NCBI RefSeq assembly: GCF_000340215.1
Contig: NW_006921535.1
Span: forward strand, 3,235,323 to 3,299,322
DNA length: 64,000 bases
Direction of reading: 5' to 3'
Source of the DNA: Pseudocercospora fijiensis CIRAD86
Lineage: Eukaryota; Ascomycota; Dothideomycetes; Mycosphaerellales; Mycosphaerellaceae
A program made the translations under genes and the position numbers. The notes beneath the pieces are model-generated. The model was not told the DNA's origin and ran no database searches. It saw nothing but the letters and a program-made list of their open reading frames with translations. Every line of letters starts with the position of its first letter. Position 1 is the stretch's first letter. This document shows, in pieces, positions 54,104 through 64,000 of this stretch.

Positions 54104-56564
54104 TCAGTTCCCGCCAATGTCAGCCTCAATGCCATCTCCGAAGGCAAAGTTGGCGTCAAATCCGAGGCCTTCATCGCCACCAGTATTGTTCAGGAAGGAA
54201 TCGAAATCGAAGTTATCGAGTACGTCTCCCGACTCAATGTTGGCGAAGTCCATGAAGTTGTTCTGATCACCTCCCAGATCACCGAAAGGAGCCATGCCCA
54301 TGTCGGCTGAAGGTTGGCCTGCATTACCCTGCTGCTGATTCTGCTGCTGCGCGGGGTTGGGTTGGCCATTTGGCATACCCTGAACGTTCTTGTTCTGGTT
54401 GAAAGAAGCTGCATTGCTGGGGGTAACTGGAGGTGGCGGCGTTGGCGTTGGTGGTGCATTTTCCTCCTTCTTGGCGGCTGCTGGTCCCTGAAAAGATATT
54501 AGCAAAGTTTCGCAAGGGCGTTGAAGAGCCACTCGCGGGGCCGAGCCTGATGGTTCATTTTGAATGGCGATGATTGCTTACCTTCTTATTTTCCGCGGCC
54601 TTTTTGGCTCCAGGCTTAGCTTTGTTCTGTTGACTTGGTGTCGGTGGCGCTGGCGGCTGGGCCGGACTACTTGGTTGCGTTCCGCCTTGAGCAGCGTTGG
54701 CCGGTGCTGGGGGCGGAGGCATGTTCCCTTGGCGAGGTGTCATGTTCGGAGGTTGCCCAGGTGGACCTGGTTGGCCTGGCTGTTGGCCTGGCATCATCTG
54801 CCCAGGCGGTGGTTGCGGACCTCCTTGTTGCCAGTTCGCGCCATTCGGCATCATCTGCCCTTGCTGCTGTTGCTGCTGTCGCAACATATCTAGCTGTTGA
54901 GCGGTCATTTGTCCACCGGGCATCGGATGTGAGGAAGGTGGTCGCATCATGACTTGACCATTAGGTCCCCTCATCATCTGCGGTTGCATCGCGGGATTGG
55001 CTGGGTCTATCATGCCAGGTTGTGGCGAGCCGCGGCCTGTCATGTCACCATTAGGAGACCTGCGCTCTTAAGGTTGGGAATATCACGCTGTATGTCGTGG
55101 ACATCAGGCGACATTTGGGATGCAAACTTACCTCCATTGGGACCAGGAACACCGGTTGGGTGAGCCATACTATCCTGCTCTTGCCTGGCCATGAGCAACC
55201 GCTTCTTATTCTGTTGCTCGAGCAGCATCAATTGCATTTGGTAGTCTTGCAGAGCGTGATTGCCGTTGTTGGCGCCTTGTTGACCGCCACCCATGGCTCC
55301 GTTCTGGGGCATGCCCGTACGTGCGTTGTTGGAGTAAAGTTCTCCGTTGGCGTTGAAATTGTCTTGTGTCATGGGACTCGATTGTGCGCCGCCGGGTCCC
55401 ATTGCGGGATTCTGAGGCATGCCCTTGTTCGCGTTAGAACTGCTTGCTCTTTGCATTGCGCTCTGCATTTGCTGCTGCATCGCCTGCGAATAAACCTCCA
55501 CAGACTTTGCTTGGACGTTAGTAGGTTGCGCGGACAGTCTCTGGAGTTGCTCTTGCGACATATTGTTGGGATCGAGGTTATGTCGAGCAAGTAACTCGCG
55601 AGTTTCTGCGGGAAGGGACATCGGATGGGGTGGGATGCTGGACGAATGACCCACCTGGTTCTGGCCTTGCATTTGTGGTTGCTGACCACTCCGTGCTTGG
55701 TTCATTTGTTGCATATTGCCGGCGCCGTCGAGACGTTGTCGCTTGGGCGAGGGTGCGTCACCACCAGTGTTCGGAGAAGCAGATCGTGGGTCGCTCATGT
55801 TCATTTGTGAGCCCTGGCGTTCCATCTGGTTGGCGCCTTGCATCTGACCTCCTTGGCGTTGCTGCTGCATCTTCATCTGCTGCGCTGCCATGGCCTGCTG
55901 GGTCCTGTTTTGGTTGATCAATAAGACTTTCATGGTCGAAGACGGCGGCAAAGCAATGTAAGCGCACTCACATTCCATTCTTCATGGCCGCCTGCCGCAG
56001 ATCGCCTCCCATGCCGTTATTCATCATGTTGTATCCTGGTCGCATGCTGTTGGGGTCGACACCGGTCACGAGACCAGCTCGCTGTTTCATCTGTTGCCGT
56101 TGCTGTCCGACATAGCTGAGAGTGGTAGGCTTGCCCTTCTGGCGATTACCCGAATGAAGTTCCCAGAACATGCACCACCAGTCTTGGAGGAACGGGCTGT
56201 CCTCGCTTGAGAGGGACTGTGGCGCGGGAAGGTCGCTTGGGCGTTGTCGGATGCCATGATGTTCTTTGCTGTCCACGTCCATGCCCGCGTCGACTCCGTT
56301 GGCCTGGTTCTGGCGCTGGTTGGGTGATTGCTTGATGGTGGCATCCGCATACTCGATCTGCATCTCCTTGTGGAAGGCGCGCGCCACGTCGTACTTCTCG
56401 TTGCAGAGCAGGTAGTCGTAGATGGCGGTATTGAGCTTCTTGTTTATGGCGTCCGGGTTGTAGACGCCCGCGCTGTTCGGCGTGCCGGCGTTGGCGACAG
56501 GAGGCCCGCCGACGGGTCCTCCCATGCCGCCCATCTGCATCGGATGCTGATGCTGCTGGCTCAT
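54104..56564 (-). CDS. SomA/Flo8-family transcriptional regulator with LUFS domain
   Basis: Four exons, 56564-55972, 55904-55132, 55036-54582 and 54487-54104, sum to 2205 nt and 734 residues. The N-terminal LUFS domain has the LisH stretch INKKLNTAIYDYLLCNEKYD, then ARAFHKEMQIEYADA, and the SSDP-like SPFLQDWWCMFWELHSG. The rest is Gln/Pro/Met/Gly-rich. The C-terminus is acidic and Phe/Asp-rich (NFDFDSFLNNTGGDE), like an activation domain. Flo8 acts downstream of cAMP/PKA in yeast; SomA/Som1 control adhesion, conidiation and virulence in filamentous fungi. The exon 2/3 junction is uncertain: the chosen acceptor (GACATGACAG, 55037) has a CTAAT branch site, but an acceptor at 55067 keeps the same frame and adds 10 residues. 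Confidence 0.86.
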
Positions 56565-58281
56565 GCTGCAGCTGGAAGGGAATGCGCCGTGTATGGATGT
56601 GAATGTAGGTGGTATATGAAGATGGGGTGGATGGTTCAGGTCGCGGTCGCGATAGTGGGGCGGGCGGTGGTTGGAGAGCGTGACCGTCGCAGACCTCCGC
56701 TACCAAGCTACCAAGCCGCAGCGGCGTGTGTCGCGCGCCGACGTCGAGCTGGCCCAGAGGACTCGGTGAGACTCGACGGCCTATTGGTGTTGGGCTGTGT
56801 GCGGGCTGCCGCGAAGGCCGGATGCGTGAAGGAGATGTGGTAGTCAGGTACGTGAAGTGAGTTCACGTCCTGATGAGGCTGGGTCGTGGTTCGGTCGGGG
56901 TTTGGGCGAGGGCGAGGGCGCTCTGTCGACGTGCGAAAGGCGCGCACCCTCGTTGTCGTTCTGGCCGACTCAATGCGCACCTGCGCTGGTGTCGTCGACG
57001 TCGGCGGTGGTGGTCGGCGGGCTGGAGAAATAATGTGCGTTGCCGGGCGTGTTGGTGGCAGCCATGCAGCTCGCGACGAAGATCACAGGGTGCGGGTGCT
57101 GGGCGAAGGAGCAGCACGCCGGAGAGCTGGTGTGTGGTCTGTGTCTGTGTCGGCCAGGCCACTCGCGCTGCAAAGTGGTGGGATCCTCGCCTTGCCGCGC
57201 GCGCGTCTGTCGCCAATGCAAATACACGCGATACACTGCACTGCACGGCACGGCACGATTCAGGCCGCCGTTACGAATCTGCACGTTGGTAGAAATCAGA
57301 TGCAAGAACGCAGAGAAGGGCGAGGGCGAGTGCGAGTTGGGTGCTCTTCGCAAAATGCGACGAGCACAGAGGAGGCGGCGGCGGCGGCGGCCCAATCATG
57401 CTGCTCTCCCTACACCAGGCAAGCTTCCAGAAGCTGTGAAATTCTGAACACACCCACACCTCACGTCCTCATCAGCCTGAACAACACGCATGTGCAATAC
57501 CGTACATTCACAAATGTCTGTTGCCTCTTCTACTTGGTCGTGCTCTCGAAGCTCCCTCACTGCCTTCTTTCAACCTTCTCCACCAATTTAGGACATGTGT
57601 TGGCTCTTTCTTGGCGACCTGGTATCAGCACATCGCTCGATTGTGCTCTCGGAGAGTTACTTGATAGGCTCGTGCTTCCCGACTGCCGACCATCTCCTGC
57701 CGAATGACAGGGGGAAACCCGATCGGACAATTCGCTTCAACACTGATGAGAAACAATTAGAGGCATCTACATGCTCTGGTGTACATGAGAAGTAGCTTCA
57801 AGAGCTTCGCCAGCCAAAGTCAAGTACAGATGAAGGGAGGCGAAATCGAGATGAGATCAGATGCCATGATTTCTGTCAACACGTGAGTTCGGGAAGTGGG
57901 TGCATGTGAAGCAGAGAGAAGGTCTCACAGAGCAAAATGCTCCGAGCGGTGAGCTTGACAGCGCACCCAGCGGAGTGTGGTGTTCTCGACTCTTGCTATT
58001 TGAGTAGATGCGCATCCAAGCGTGGCTCTGTCAATTCTGAAGGCCCGTGGGCGCTGACTGCATGCTATACCACCCGGCACATGTGTCTGTATGCCACATG
58101 CCCATATTTGCGAATGTCGCGATTATTCCTTGCCCTAGCACGACGCAGTAAGGACGGCGCTCTGTATACGGATCTTTGGGCTTTCAAGGTCCGAGGAGCA
58201 TGGCCGCGAATAATGCTCGAGACTGCATCTTACAGGATGCAGAACTGCTCGAGATAGGAGGACAAGTGCTTCTGCGCATGC
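56565..58281. other. Intergenic, upstream of SomA/Flo8, GC-rich
   Basis: About 1.7 kb holding the long upstream region of the SomA gene and the 3' flank of Bet3. Several GC-rich frames are open in multiple phases (the longest plus, 56886-57707), with Arg/Gly/Cys-rich nonsense composition. A GGC/GGCGGC run lies near 57371-57389. No RNA gene is recognised. Long 5' regions are usual for master regulators of this kind. Confidence 0.4.
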
Positions 58282-59039
58282 TCACTCATCATCTGGTGGC
58301 ATTTCATCTTCAATATAACGTATCAGTGATACGCGCATTTCAGTCGTGTCGTTGCCGCGCAACACATCACTTATAAAGTGTGCTTCGACCTGCATCTGGA
58401 CCTGACGAGGCTGTTAGCACGGCACCGTTGGGAAACTGACCAGCAGCCAACCCACCATTTCAAGGGCGCCTCGAATGACCCCACATAGTATATTGCTATA
58501 CCATAATTCGTCCTGTGCTCTCCCATCATCGGGAAGCTCCACAAAGTCCGCCAAAGGGTTCTCCTCAAATACCAGATTGAAAGCTTTATTGTCCTGACTC
58601 CAATTCGTGACCGTCGGTGTAATGTTCATGAAGATCTTAAATCCGACCTTCGATATGATCTCTGCTGTTTCTCTGAAGTTGGAGCAGGAACCTGTGTTCG
58701 ACTTGGCCAGGAAATCTTCTACCAAACGCAAGCCCATGTTGTAGCCCATTCGATCGAGCTCGTGGTTGACGGCAGCGTAATCGGTCTTTTGGGCAGTATT
58801 GGCGACAGTCAGATCGCGGCATAGCTGGGCGACAATCGTTCCGTAGGTCAGGGTCACTACTTCGGCGTTGATCTTTTCGACTCGAGTCCTGAGTGCGCGT
58901 CAGCTATGCTATACTGAGTGGCGGAGAGGTGCTCGCGACTTACTTCCACACTCTGCATCATGTTAGCCGTTGTATTTGGTAGTGAAGTTCATCCTCGCAA
59001 CGCTCACTCTTCGCCCAGGCGGGCTGCCTTTGATGTCAT
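58282..59039 (-). CDS. BET3: TRAPP complex subunit Bet3, with a 9-nt micro-exon
   Basis: Four exons, 59039-59008 (32 nt), 58952-58944 (9 nt), 58888-58456 and 58401-58282, sum to 594 nt and 197 residues. Introns are 55, 55 and 54 bp. Bet3 is the core subunit of TRAPP, the guanine-nucleotide exchange factor for Ypt1/Rab1 in ER-Golgi traffic. Splicing gives [19 protein letters not shown] and then [20 protein letters not shown], the family N-terminus. [13 protein letters not shown] contains the Cys that is palmitoylated in homologues. The last exon gives the family C-terminus ending in EDEMPPDDE. The 9-nt exon AGTGTGGAA encodes part of E-V-W-K; its flanks are GCTAACATGATGCAG and GTAAGT. Without it the frame cannot be joined. 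Confidence 0.9.
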
Positions 59040-59334
59040 GCTTGCGACTTCACGAGCGCGTCTTGCTTACAGCCACGACAGCAGGCGACTTCACCGCATC
59101 CTTCAGTGTCCGGTCTGTACTGGTGTATGCGATCCAACGGCGACTGTGTTCGAGTGGTCTGAAGTCCAAATAAGGTAGATGTGTAGTTTCATAGTCTTGT
59201 GTGGAGAGTTGACCCTGCCCCACAAGACCCAGCACTTCGATTTTTTGCATGTGAGCAACATTGACAAAGACTTTGGCATTCGAACGTCCTGCTCATTCGA
59301 TAGCGCAATCTGCAGAACAGCCCACGCAGACATC
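59040..59334. promoter_or_regulatory. Shared divergent promoter, BET3 / U5-40K
   Basis: About 295 bp separate the two start codons of BET3 (minus) and the WD40 splicing factor (plus). A divergent promoter is inferred. Specific elements are not visible. Confidence 0.5.
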
Positions 59335-60481
59335 ATGTCTGGCGAGAAAAGAGCAGCGGATCAGTCCTTCGGCAGTACGCAGCTGGTGAAGAGACAGAGA
59401 TCCAATGGCAACATTAACGGAGGTGCGCTCATACAGGCAAATGGCGCAGGCACGGTGGTGAGTCTATCCTGTGCTAGTCTCTGCATTCCACATACCGAGG
59501 GCTGAACCAGAAGGTCAAGGATAGCGACTGATCTGGATGTATGAGTAGGGATTCAGCGCGCAAGGCTTGCAAGCGCCTGTCATGGAGCTGAGCGGCCATT
59601 CTGGCGAGGTCTTCTGCGCACGCTTCGACCGGTCGGGACAGTATATCGCATCTGGCAGCATGGACCGTAACGTCCTCCTTTGGCGTACCTCAGGCGAATG
59701 CGACAACTATGGGGTTCTGTCAGGCCACAAGTCTGCGATACTGGATCTGCACTGGTCAAGAGACAGTCAAGTGGTCTACACGGCCTCAGCAGACAAGACT
59801 GTGGCCTCTTTCAACATCGAGACTGGCGAGCGGATACGAAGGCACGTTGGACACGACGAAGTGATCAACTGCTTAGATGTGTCAAAAAGAGGCGAGGAAT
59901 TCTTGGTGTCAGGAAGCGACGATGGAAGCATATCAATCTGGGACCCTCGACGTAAAGAGGCGTTGGACTACATTCAGACAGACTTTCCCATCACCGCTAT
60001 TTCTCTGGGCGAGGCCGGCAACGAGCTCTTCAGTGGTGGCATCGACAACGAGATCAAGGTCTGGGATTTGAGAATGAAGAAGGTCCAGTATACGCTCAAC
60101 GGTCACACGGACACGATCACCAGCCTAGAGATCTCGCCAGACACGCAATCGCTCCTGTCTAACTCGCATGACTCCACGGTGCGTACATGGGATGTCAGGC
60201 CTTTCGCGCCTACGGATCGAGCGATCAAGACCTTGGATGGAGCACAAGTTGGCCTAGAAAAGAACCTCATTCGATCTTGCTGGGATAGTGAAGGCAAGCG
60301 TGTTGCTGCTGGAGGTGGTGACGGAACTGTTACGATATGGAACAGCAAAGATGGTCGGATGCTGCACAAGTTGCCTGGACACAAGGGCACTGTCAACGAC
60401 GTCCGGATTTCCCCTGATGGCTCCATGATCCTGTCTGCCAGCACAGATCGTACTATGCTTCTTGGGGAGCTTCCACGATAA
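59335..60481 (+). CDS. U5 snRNP 40-kDa WD-repeat protein (SNRNP40/Cwf17-like)
   Basis: Exons 59335-59457 and 59549-60481 give 351 residues, the usual length for SNRNP40. Seven WD40 repeats fill residues about 50-350, for example ELSGHSGEVFCARFDRSG, VLSGHKSAILDLHWSRD and TLNGHTDTITSLEISPD, ending in STDRTMLLGEL. The leading basic Ser/Gln stretch (MSGEKRAADQ, LVKRQRS) matches the family. The protein binds Prp8 in the U5 snRNP and acts in pre-mRNA splicing. The 91-bp intron is assigned GTGAGT and a TAG acceptor at 59548, which keeps frame; the more obvious CAG at 59556 does not. The junction reads AGTVGFSAQGLQAPVME. Confidence 0.87.
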
Positions 60482-61732
60482 AAGTGTGCCGCCTTGTATT
60501 CGAAACTCTTCACCTTCTGAAACGCCAAGGTACCGATGCTTGTTTGTCCTGTGAGTCACCTCGAAGCCCGAAGAGACCACGTCCCGACTCCATGCAGTTC
60601 AAGTACCCCAAGCACACTTCGGCGAGGATGATTAGTCGAAAAGAATCAGGCCGGACTATGGATTGCGCTACCCCTATGATGGCTCCTGCATCTGCATCTG
60701 CGTCCGCTCAACTCATCATAGTATGCATTGAGCATAGCAATTTGCAGCACAAGGCATCGAAGGTCAGCACGTGTGAAGAAGGCTCTCTATGCGTTCAGGA
60801 GAAATTCCAAAGAAGGTCACAAGCGCAGCATGTGAGCGATCACCATTTCGCCACAACACCCTCATACAAATGCAGCTCGACGGTGAAGCAGGGACGAACC
60901 TAGCTATATCTCACCTGTCGTTCTCCAAAAGTGCCGTGCTTCACCATGTCTGGATGCCGAAAGCTGCGCCACTTGCATGGTGGAAGTAACCTCATCTGAG
61001 ACAAGCACCTCAAAACAACTAGTTTAACCAGAATGTCATTGGACGTTTCAGCCCAAAGAACACCATCTTGAACTGCATGCTGCAGTACAAACTACAACCT
61101 GCTCTGAAAGCTTGATTGGCCACCGTTCCCTGCCCTCCATCCCGCCCGCTTCGCGCGTTTCGGCGCGCTTCACACCCTCTTCAACAACCACAACGCAACC
61201 CAGAAACCCAAAAATCTGAAACATGTTCTATCAAAACATTCAAACGCCTGGTTCTTACGATGTGAGAATCAGGCTTGGGCCTTCTACTGCTATGTTTGAC
61301 AAGGAAGATGAACTGGCGCCTCCCCTCGCTGAAAAGCCGCAACCTAGGCGTACCTTGCGAAACGCTGGAGACTCGGTGTAACGTGCTCGTCTGCTGATAT
61401 AAGATCTTCGAGGAAGTGATTGGATCGCATGGAGTAAGGTGTGCCCGCATGGCCGCAAAGCTGGCCGCTTCATTGTACTTGGGTGGCGATTAGATGTACG
61501 AGAGATCACGTATGCACGTATGCACGGGCTGTAAGTAGAGGCTTCGGGTCTTTGGGGAATGTTTATTATTTTATTCTTGAGATGAGGGTTTGGTGCCTTG
61601 CAGAATAGGAGAGCTGGTTTTCTCCTTCACATCTTCGCTTCATCTGTTGTTGTTCTGTACAGTTGAGAATATACTGGTTTCTGCTTGTGACTACCTACCA
61701 CTGTTGGGCTTCGTATTTGGAGAACCGGAAAG
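60482..61732. other. Intergenic, no supported gene
   Basis: About 1.25 kb. Plus frame 60484-60903 has no domain. A repeated GCGCGTTTCGGCGCG palindromic stretch lies near 61156-61170. The last 100 bp contain the promoter of the two-span membrane protein. Confidence 0.4.
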
Positions 61733-63161
61733 ATGCAACACTTTGGTACAACGATGGCGACTTCTCCTCTGCCTGATTCTACAGCTTTAGAAGCTGGCAT
61801 CATCGAAGATGAAAGACCATCGCGTCTGTCACGCGTTCAGGATAATGTCAGGAACCTTCTCCGAACATCTGTGTTTGGATCTGTTGTCAGCTCTCCAACA
61901 TCACCTTCTCGTCCTCGACAACCACAGTCACCGGCGCATCTCCAAACACATCCAATGCAGAACCCTCTCCGATCACACCCGCCTTCGCCTATCGTCAATC
62001 AACGCGCCAGGCCAGAAGTGCTCCCGAGCCCAACAGAGTCCACCAGCTCCTCAGAACGCCAGAGCTCAGAGCAAGCACGACGGCCACCTGGCAGCTACTA
62101 TCAGAACATCCAACGTATGGCACATCAGTCAGCCGTGTTCAACTCTCGAGCAGTGGCGGCACTCAATCATCCCGACCTGAGCGACCCATCTCTGACAGAT
62201 CTTTCCCAGCAGAAGACCAAGCGACGGCAACATCGTGGGTGGGCGAGGAGTCGAACAGGGTCTGGCTCGCGAAGTGTGCATGGCAAGCGAACGGTGATGG
62301 TGAAGCGAGCTGCGGGATCCCAGGGCTTGCTATTGACTTTGGCATCGGTGTTGTTGGCAGCGCTGGTAGCGACTTGTGAGTGATGGAGTCATGGAATGCT
62401 GGACCGGAGCTGACTTAGTTGTAGATGTCTCGCTTGCGACGAGTGTACAGGGCGTGACAACCACCTTTCACGTCCTCTTCATTCTTGGCATCTTGCTGGC
62501 GACGATCGTATTCTCCCACGCACTGATTCGCTTCTTCCTGACGAGCAGACGCCGTTCTCGGAATTTGCCAACTTTCGTTAGAGTTACTCGACATGGCCAT
62601 CACAGACAACGTCACCACGGTCCACGTCATCAGCACAGTCGACAGATGCCAACTCTCGCAGGCGAGACAGAGGCCTTCGTGCCGTCAGCACCGATCCAGG
62701 TCCTTGTTCCAGGAGAAGAGATCCAAACAACAAACAATAATAATAATTCAGCCTCTGCCCCGCAAATACCCCATGACTGGGAGAAGCCGGTCCAAACAGT
62801 AAAGAATCCTCCTCCGGCATATGGTCGCTGGCGAGATAGTGTTCGAGCCAATCCAGATCTGCTTCACTGGCAAATGATTCCTTCTCCCGTCATGCCCGGC
62901 ACACCCGCACAGCCTTCACCAACGTACGAGGAAGCAATGTCAGAAGCCATGGCAGCGGCACAGAGCCATGCAGGGAGTCATCCTCCATCATACATGACGA
63001 GAGATAGCCCAGCAAGGAGGAGAGAAATGCTGGAGGCGCGAGCTGGTCTCGCGCGATCGCAGGCGGTTGAGCCAGAGACGGAGCCAGAGATGTTCGAGAT
63101 TGGCCCTCTGAACAGCGCTGCGTCAAGCGGCACTGGTCGTAGTGTCGGGCTGGCCATGTGA
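61733..63161 (+). CDS. Fungal membrane protein with two central spans and Pro-rich cytosolic tails
   Basis: Exons 61733-62375 and 62419-63161 (43-bp GT-AG intron) sum to 1386 nt and 461 residues. The N-terminal about 180 residues are Ser/Pro-rich and disordered. Two hydrophobic helices follow: LLLTLASVLLAALVATFVDV, made by splicing, and VLFILGILLATIVFSHALI, separated by a short loop. The tail carries a PPPAYGRWRDSVRANPDLLHW segment, a pattern I associate with conserved but unnamed Pezizomycotina proteins, and SPTYEEAMSEAM, both with PY-like Pro/Tyr motifs that could bind Rsp5-type WW domains. A poly-Asn run is encoded near 62740. Function unknown. Confidence 0.72.
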
Positions 63162-63244
63162 GGTCGAGCATAGAAATGCATAATTAGATTTCGAAGGGCG
63201 GGCCATGCATGATCATCATCGATCTCGTCGCCGTGCGCAGTAAT

Positions 63245-63746
63245 TCATTTCTTCTGCTCGATATGTCGGCCCTTCGTGTCTCGTCCTTCAGTGCTGGGCA
63301 CTCTTGCATCTTTATCCCACCACTGCCTCCAAAACTTCTCATCCTCCTTCCTCTTCGCCTCCTTCGCCTCCCTCTCCTCTTTTCTCTTGTCGATCGTGGC
63401 AAACCATTCTTCTCGCGCAGCATCCTGTTCGGCTTGCGTGGCGTACTGCATCATGCAGTTGTTCATGAGTTTCTGCTGTTTTCGACACATGAAGGTGGCG
63501 GTGAAAGGTTGTGATTGGCAGCATGATGCGAAGTCTGCGTAAGTGAAAGGTGAGATGGCGAAGTTGATTTTTAGCACCATCGGATGGATGCATACCTCTG
63601 ACTTCATCGGCGCACTTGGTGCGCACTCTTTTGTAGTAGAGCTCTCTTACTTGAGCTTCCTGCGAGGCGGAGAGCGGCAGAGGTGATCTAGAAGGATTGG
63701 GGACGATAGGCTGAGCAGTCTGCGAGGGTGCCATCACTGTTGCCAT
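63245..63746 (-). CDS. CMC1: Mitochondrial cytochrome c oxidase assembly factor CMC1
   Basis: Exons 63746-63596 and 63534-63245 (61-bp GT-AG intron) give 146 residues. Splicing creates the twin CX9C motif: C-ADEVRDFAS-C and C-RKQQKLMNN-C, the CHCH fold that traps the protein in the intermembrane space through Mia40. The following REEWFATIDKRKEERE and KFWRQWWDKD segments match the CMC1 family. Cmc1 is needed for copper delivery and COX1 stability during cytochrome oxidase assembly. An ATG 12 nt downstream, at 63734-63732, is a possible alternative start. Confidence 0.88.
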
Positions 63747-64000
63747 ACCACGAAGTAAACGAATGTGTGGGTAAGCCGTTGATGAAGGTGATGAATGAAT
63801 AATGCAGCAAGTCGTGAACTTCGAGAATCGAGATTCACGCTGCAGTCAATGCTTCGCGCCTTGCCGAAAGCTTGAGCTTACACCTGCACTTGCACTTGTT
63901 GCGCCATGTTTGACCATCATCAGACATCAGAAAGCACTGCTTCAGCTTCAGGAAAAGGCCACGGAACTCGAGGACGTTGCTGCTATCGACATGTATTTGG
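63747..64000. other. Window end, possible gene start
   Basis: A plus-strand frame begins with ATG at 63908 (MFDHHQTSESTASASG) and is open to the window edge, but it is too short to judge. The first 150 bp should be the CMC1 promoter. Confidence 0.3.

Noticed and set aside
56886..57707. 273-codon plus-strand ORF upstream of SomA
   Set aside because: Several other frames are open in the same GC-rich stretch. Composition is Arg/Gly/Cys-rich, and there is no domain or splice structure.
59557..59566. CAG at 59556 as acceptor for the U5-40K intron
   Set aside because: It shifts the frame against exon 1. The TAG at 59548 keeps frame and yields a family-like junction.

Overview
The window is nuclear DNA of a filamentous ascomycete (Pezizomycotina), most likely a Dothideomycete. 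The evidence is many short introns (about 43-118 bp) with GT-AG ends and CTAA/CTGA-type branch sites, compact genes on both strands, and fungal families such as the SomA/Flo8 LUFS regulator, the Slt2-type MAP kinase and Zn(II)2Cys6 and Rpn4-type regulators. An AT-rich palindrome looks damaged by repeat-induced point mutation (RIP). The genus cannot be fixed from the sequence alone.

Layout. 1-7.1 kb: an Rpn4-like C2H2 regulator, then a gene-poor stretch with a 675-bp terminal-inverted-repeat element and a possible 147-bp MITE. 7.1-16.1 kb: COG8 and a UBE2O-type E2 diverging from a shared promoter, a BTB protein, and an Rmd8/DUF155 membrane protein. 16.5-22.2 kb is the most accessory-looking part: a six-exon serine beta-lactamase-family hydrolase; a 1-kb patchwork of broken genes (3-hydroxyanthranilate dioxygenase, aldehyde dehydrogenase, RidA-type deaminase); a secreted polygalacturonase; and a SIMPL-domain protein. 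24.2-35.4 kb: a peroxisomal ABC transporter, an F-box-like protein, the mS35/ALG13 divergent pair, a repeat-like orphan, an SF1 helicase and ILV5. 36.2-45.2 kb: a short Zn2Cys6 regulator with a 14-nt exon, and a very large disordered protein. 47-52.7 kb: the cell-wall-integrity MAP kinase, a 1.4-kb AT-rich nested palindrome, and a membrane-anchored fatty aldehyde dehydrogenase. 54.1-63.7 kb: SomA/Flo8, the Bet3/U5-40K divergent pair, a two-span membrane protein and CMC1.

Most genes are housekeeping: trafficking (COG8, Bet3), ubiquitin, splicing, mitochondria (mS35, CMC1, ILV5) and N-glycosylation (ALG13). They do not form one pathway. The 2-aminomuconate-pathway relic is the exception: its three pieces encode consecutive or near-consecutive steps of one catabolic route, which suggests a former metabolic cluster that was deleted down to fragments. 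Splice sites were worked out by hand from consensus and frame. In every multi-exon model given as complete, the exon lengths sum to a multiple of three.
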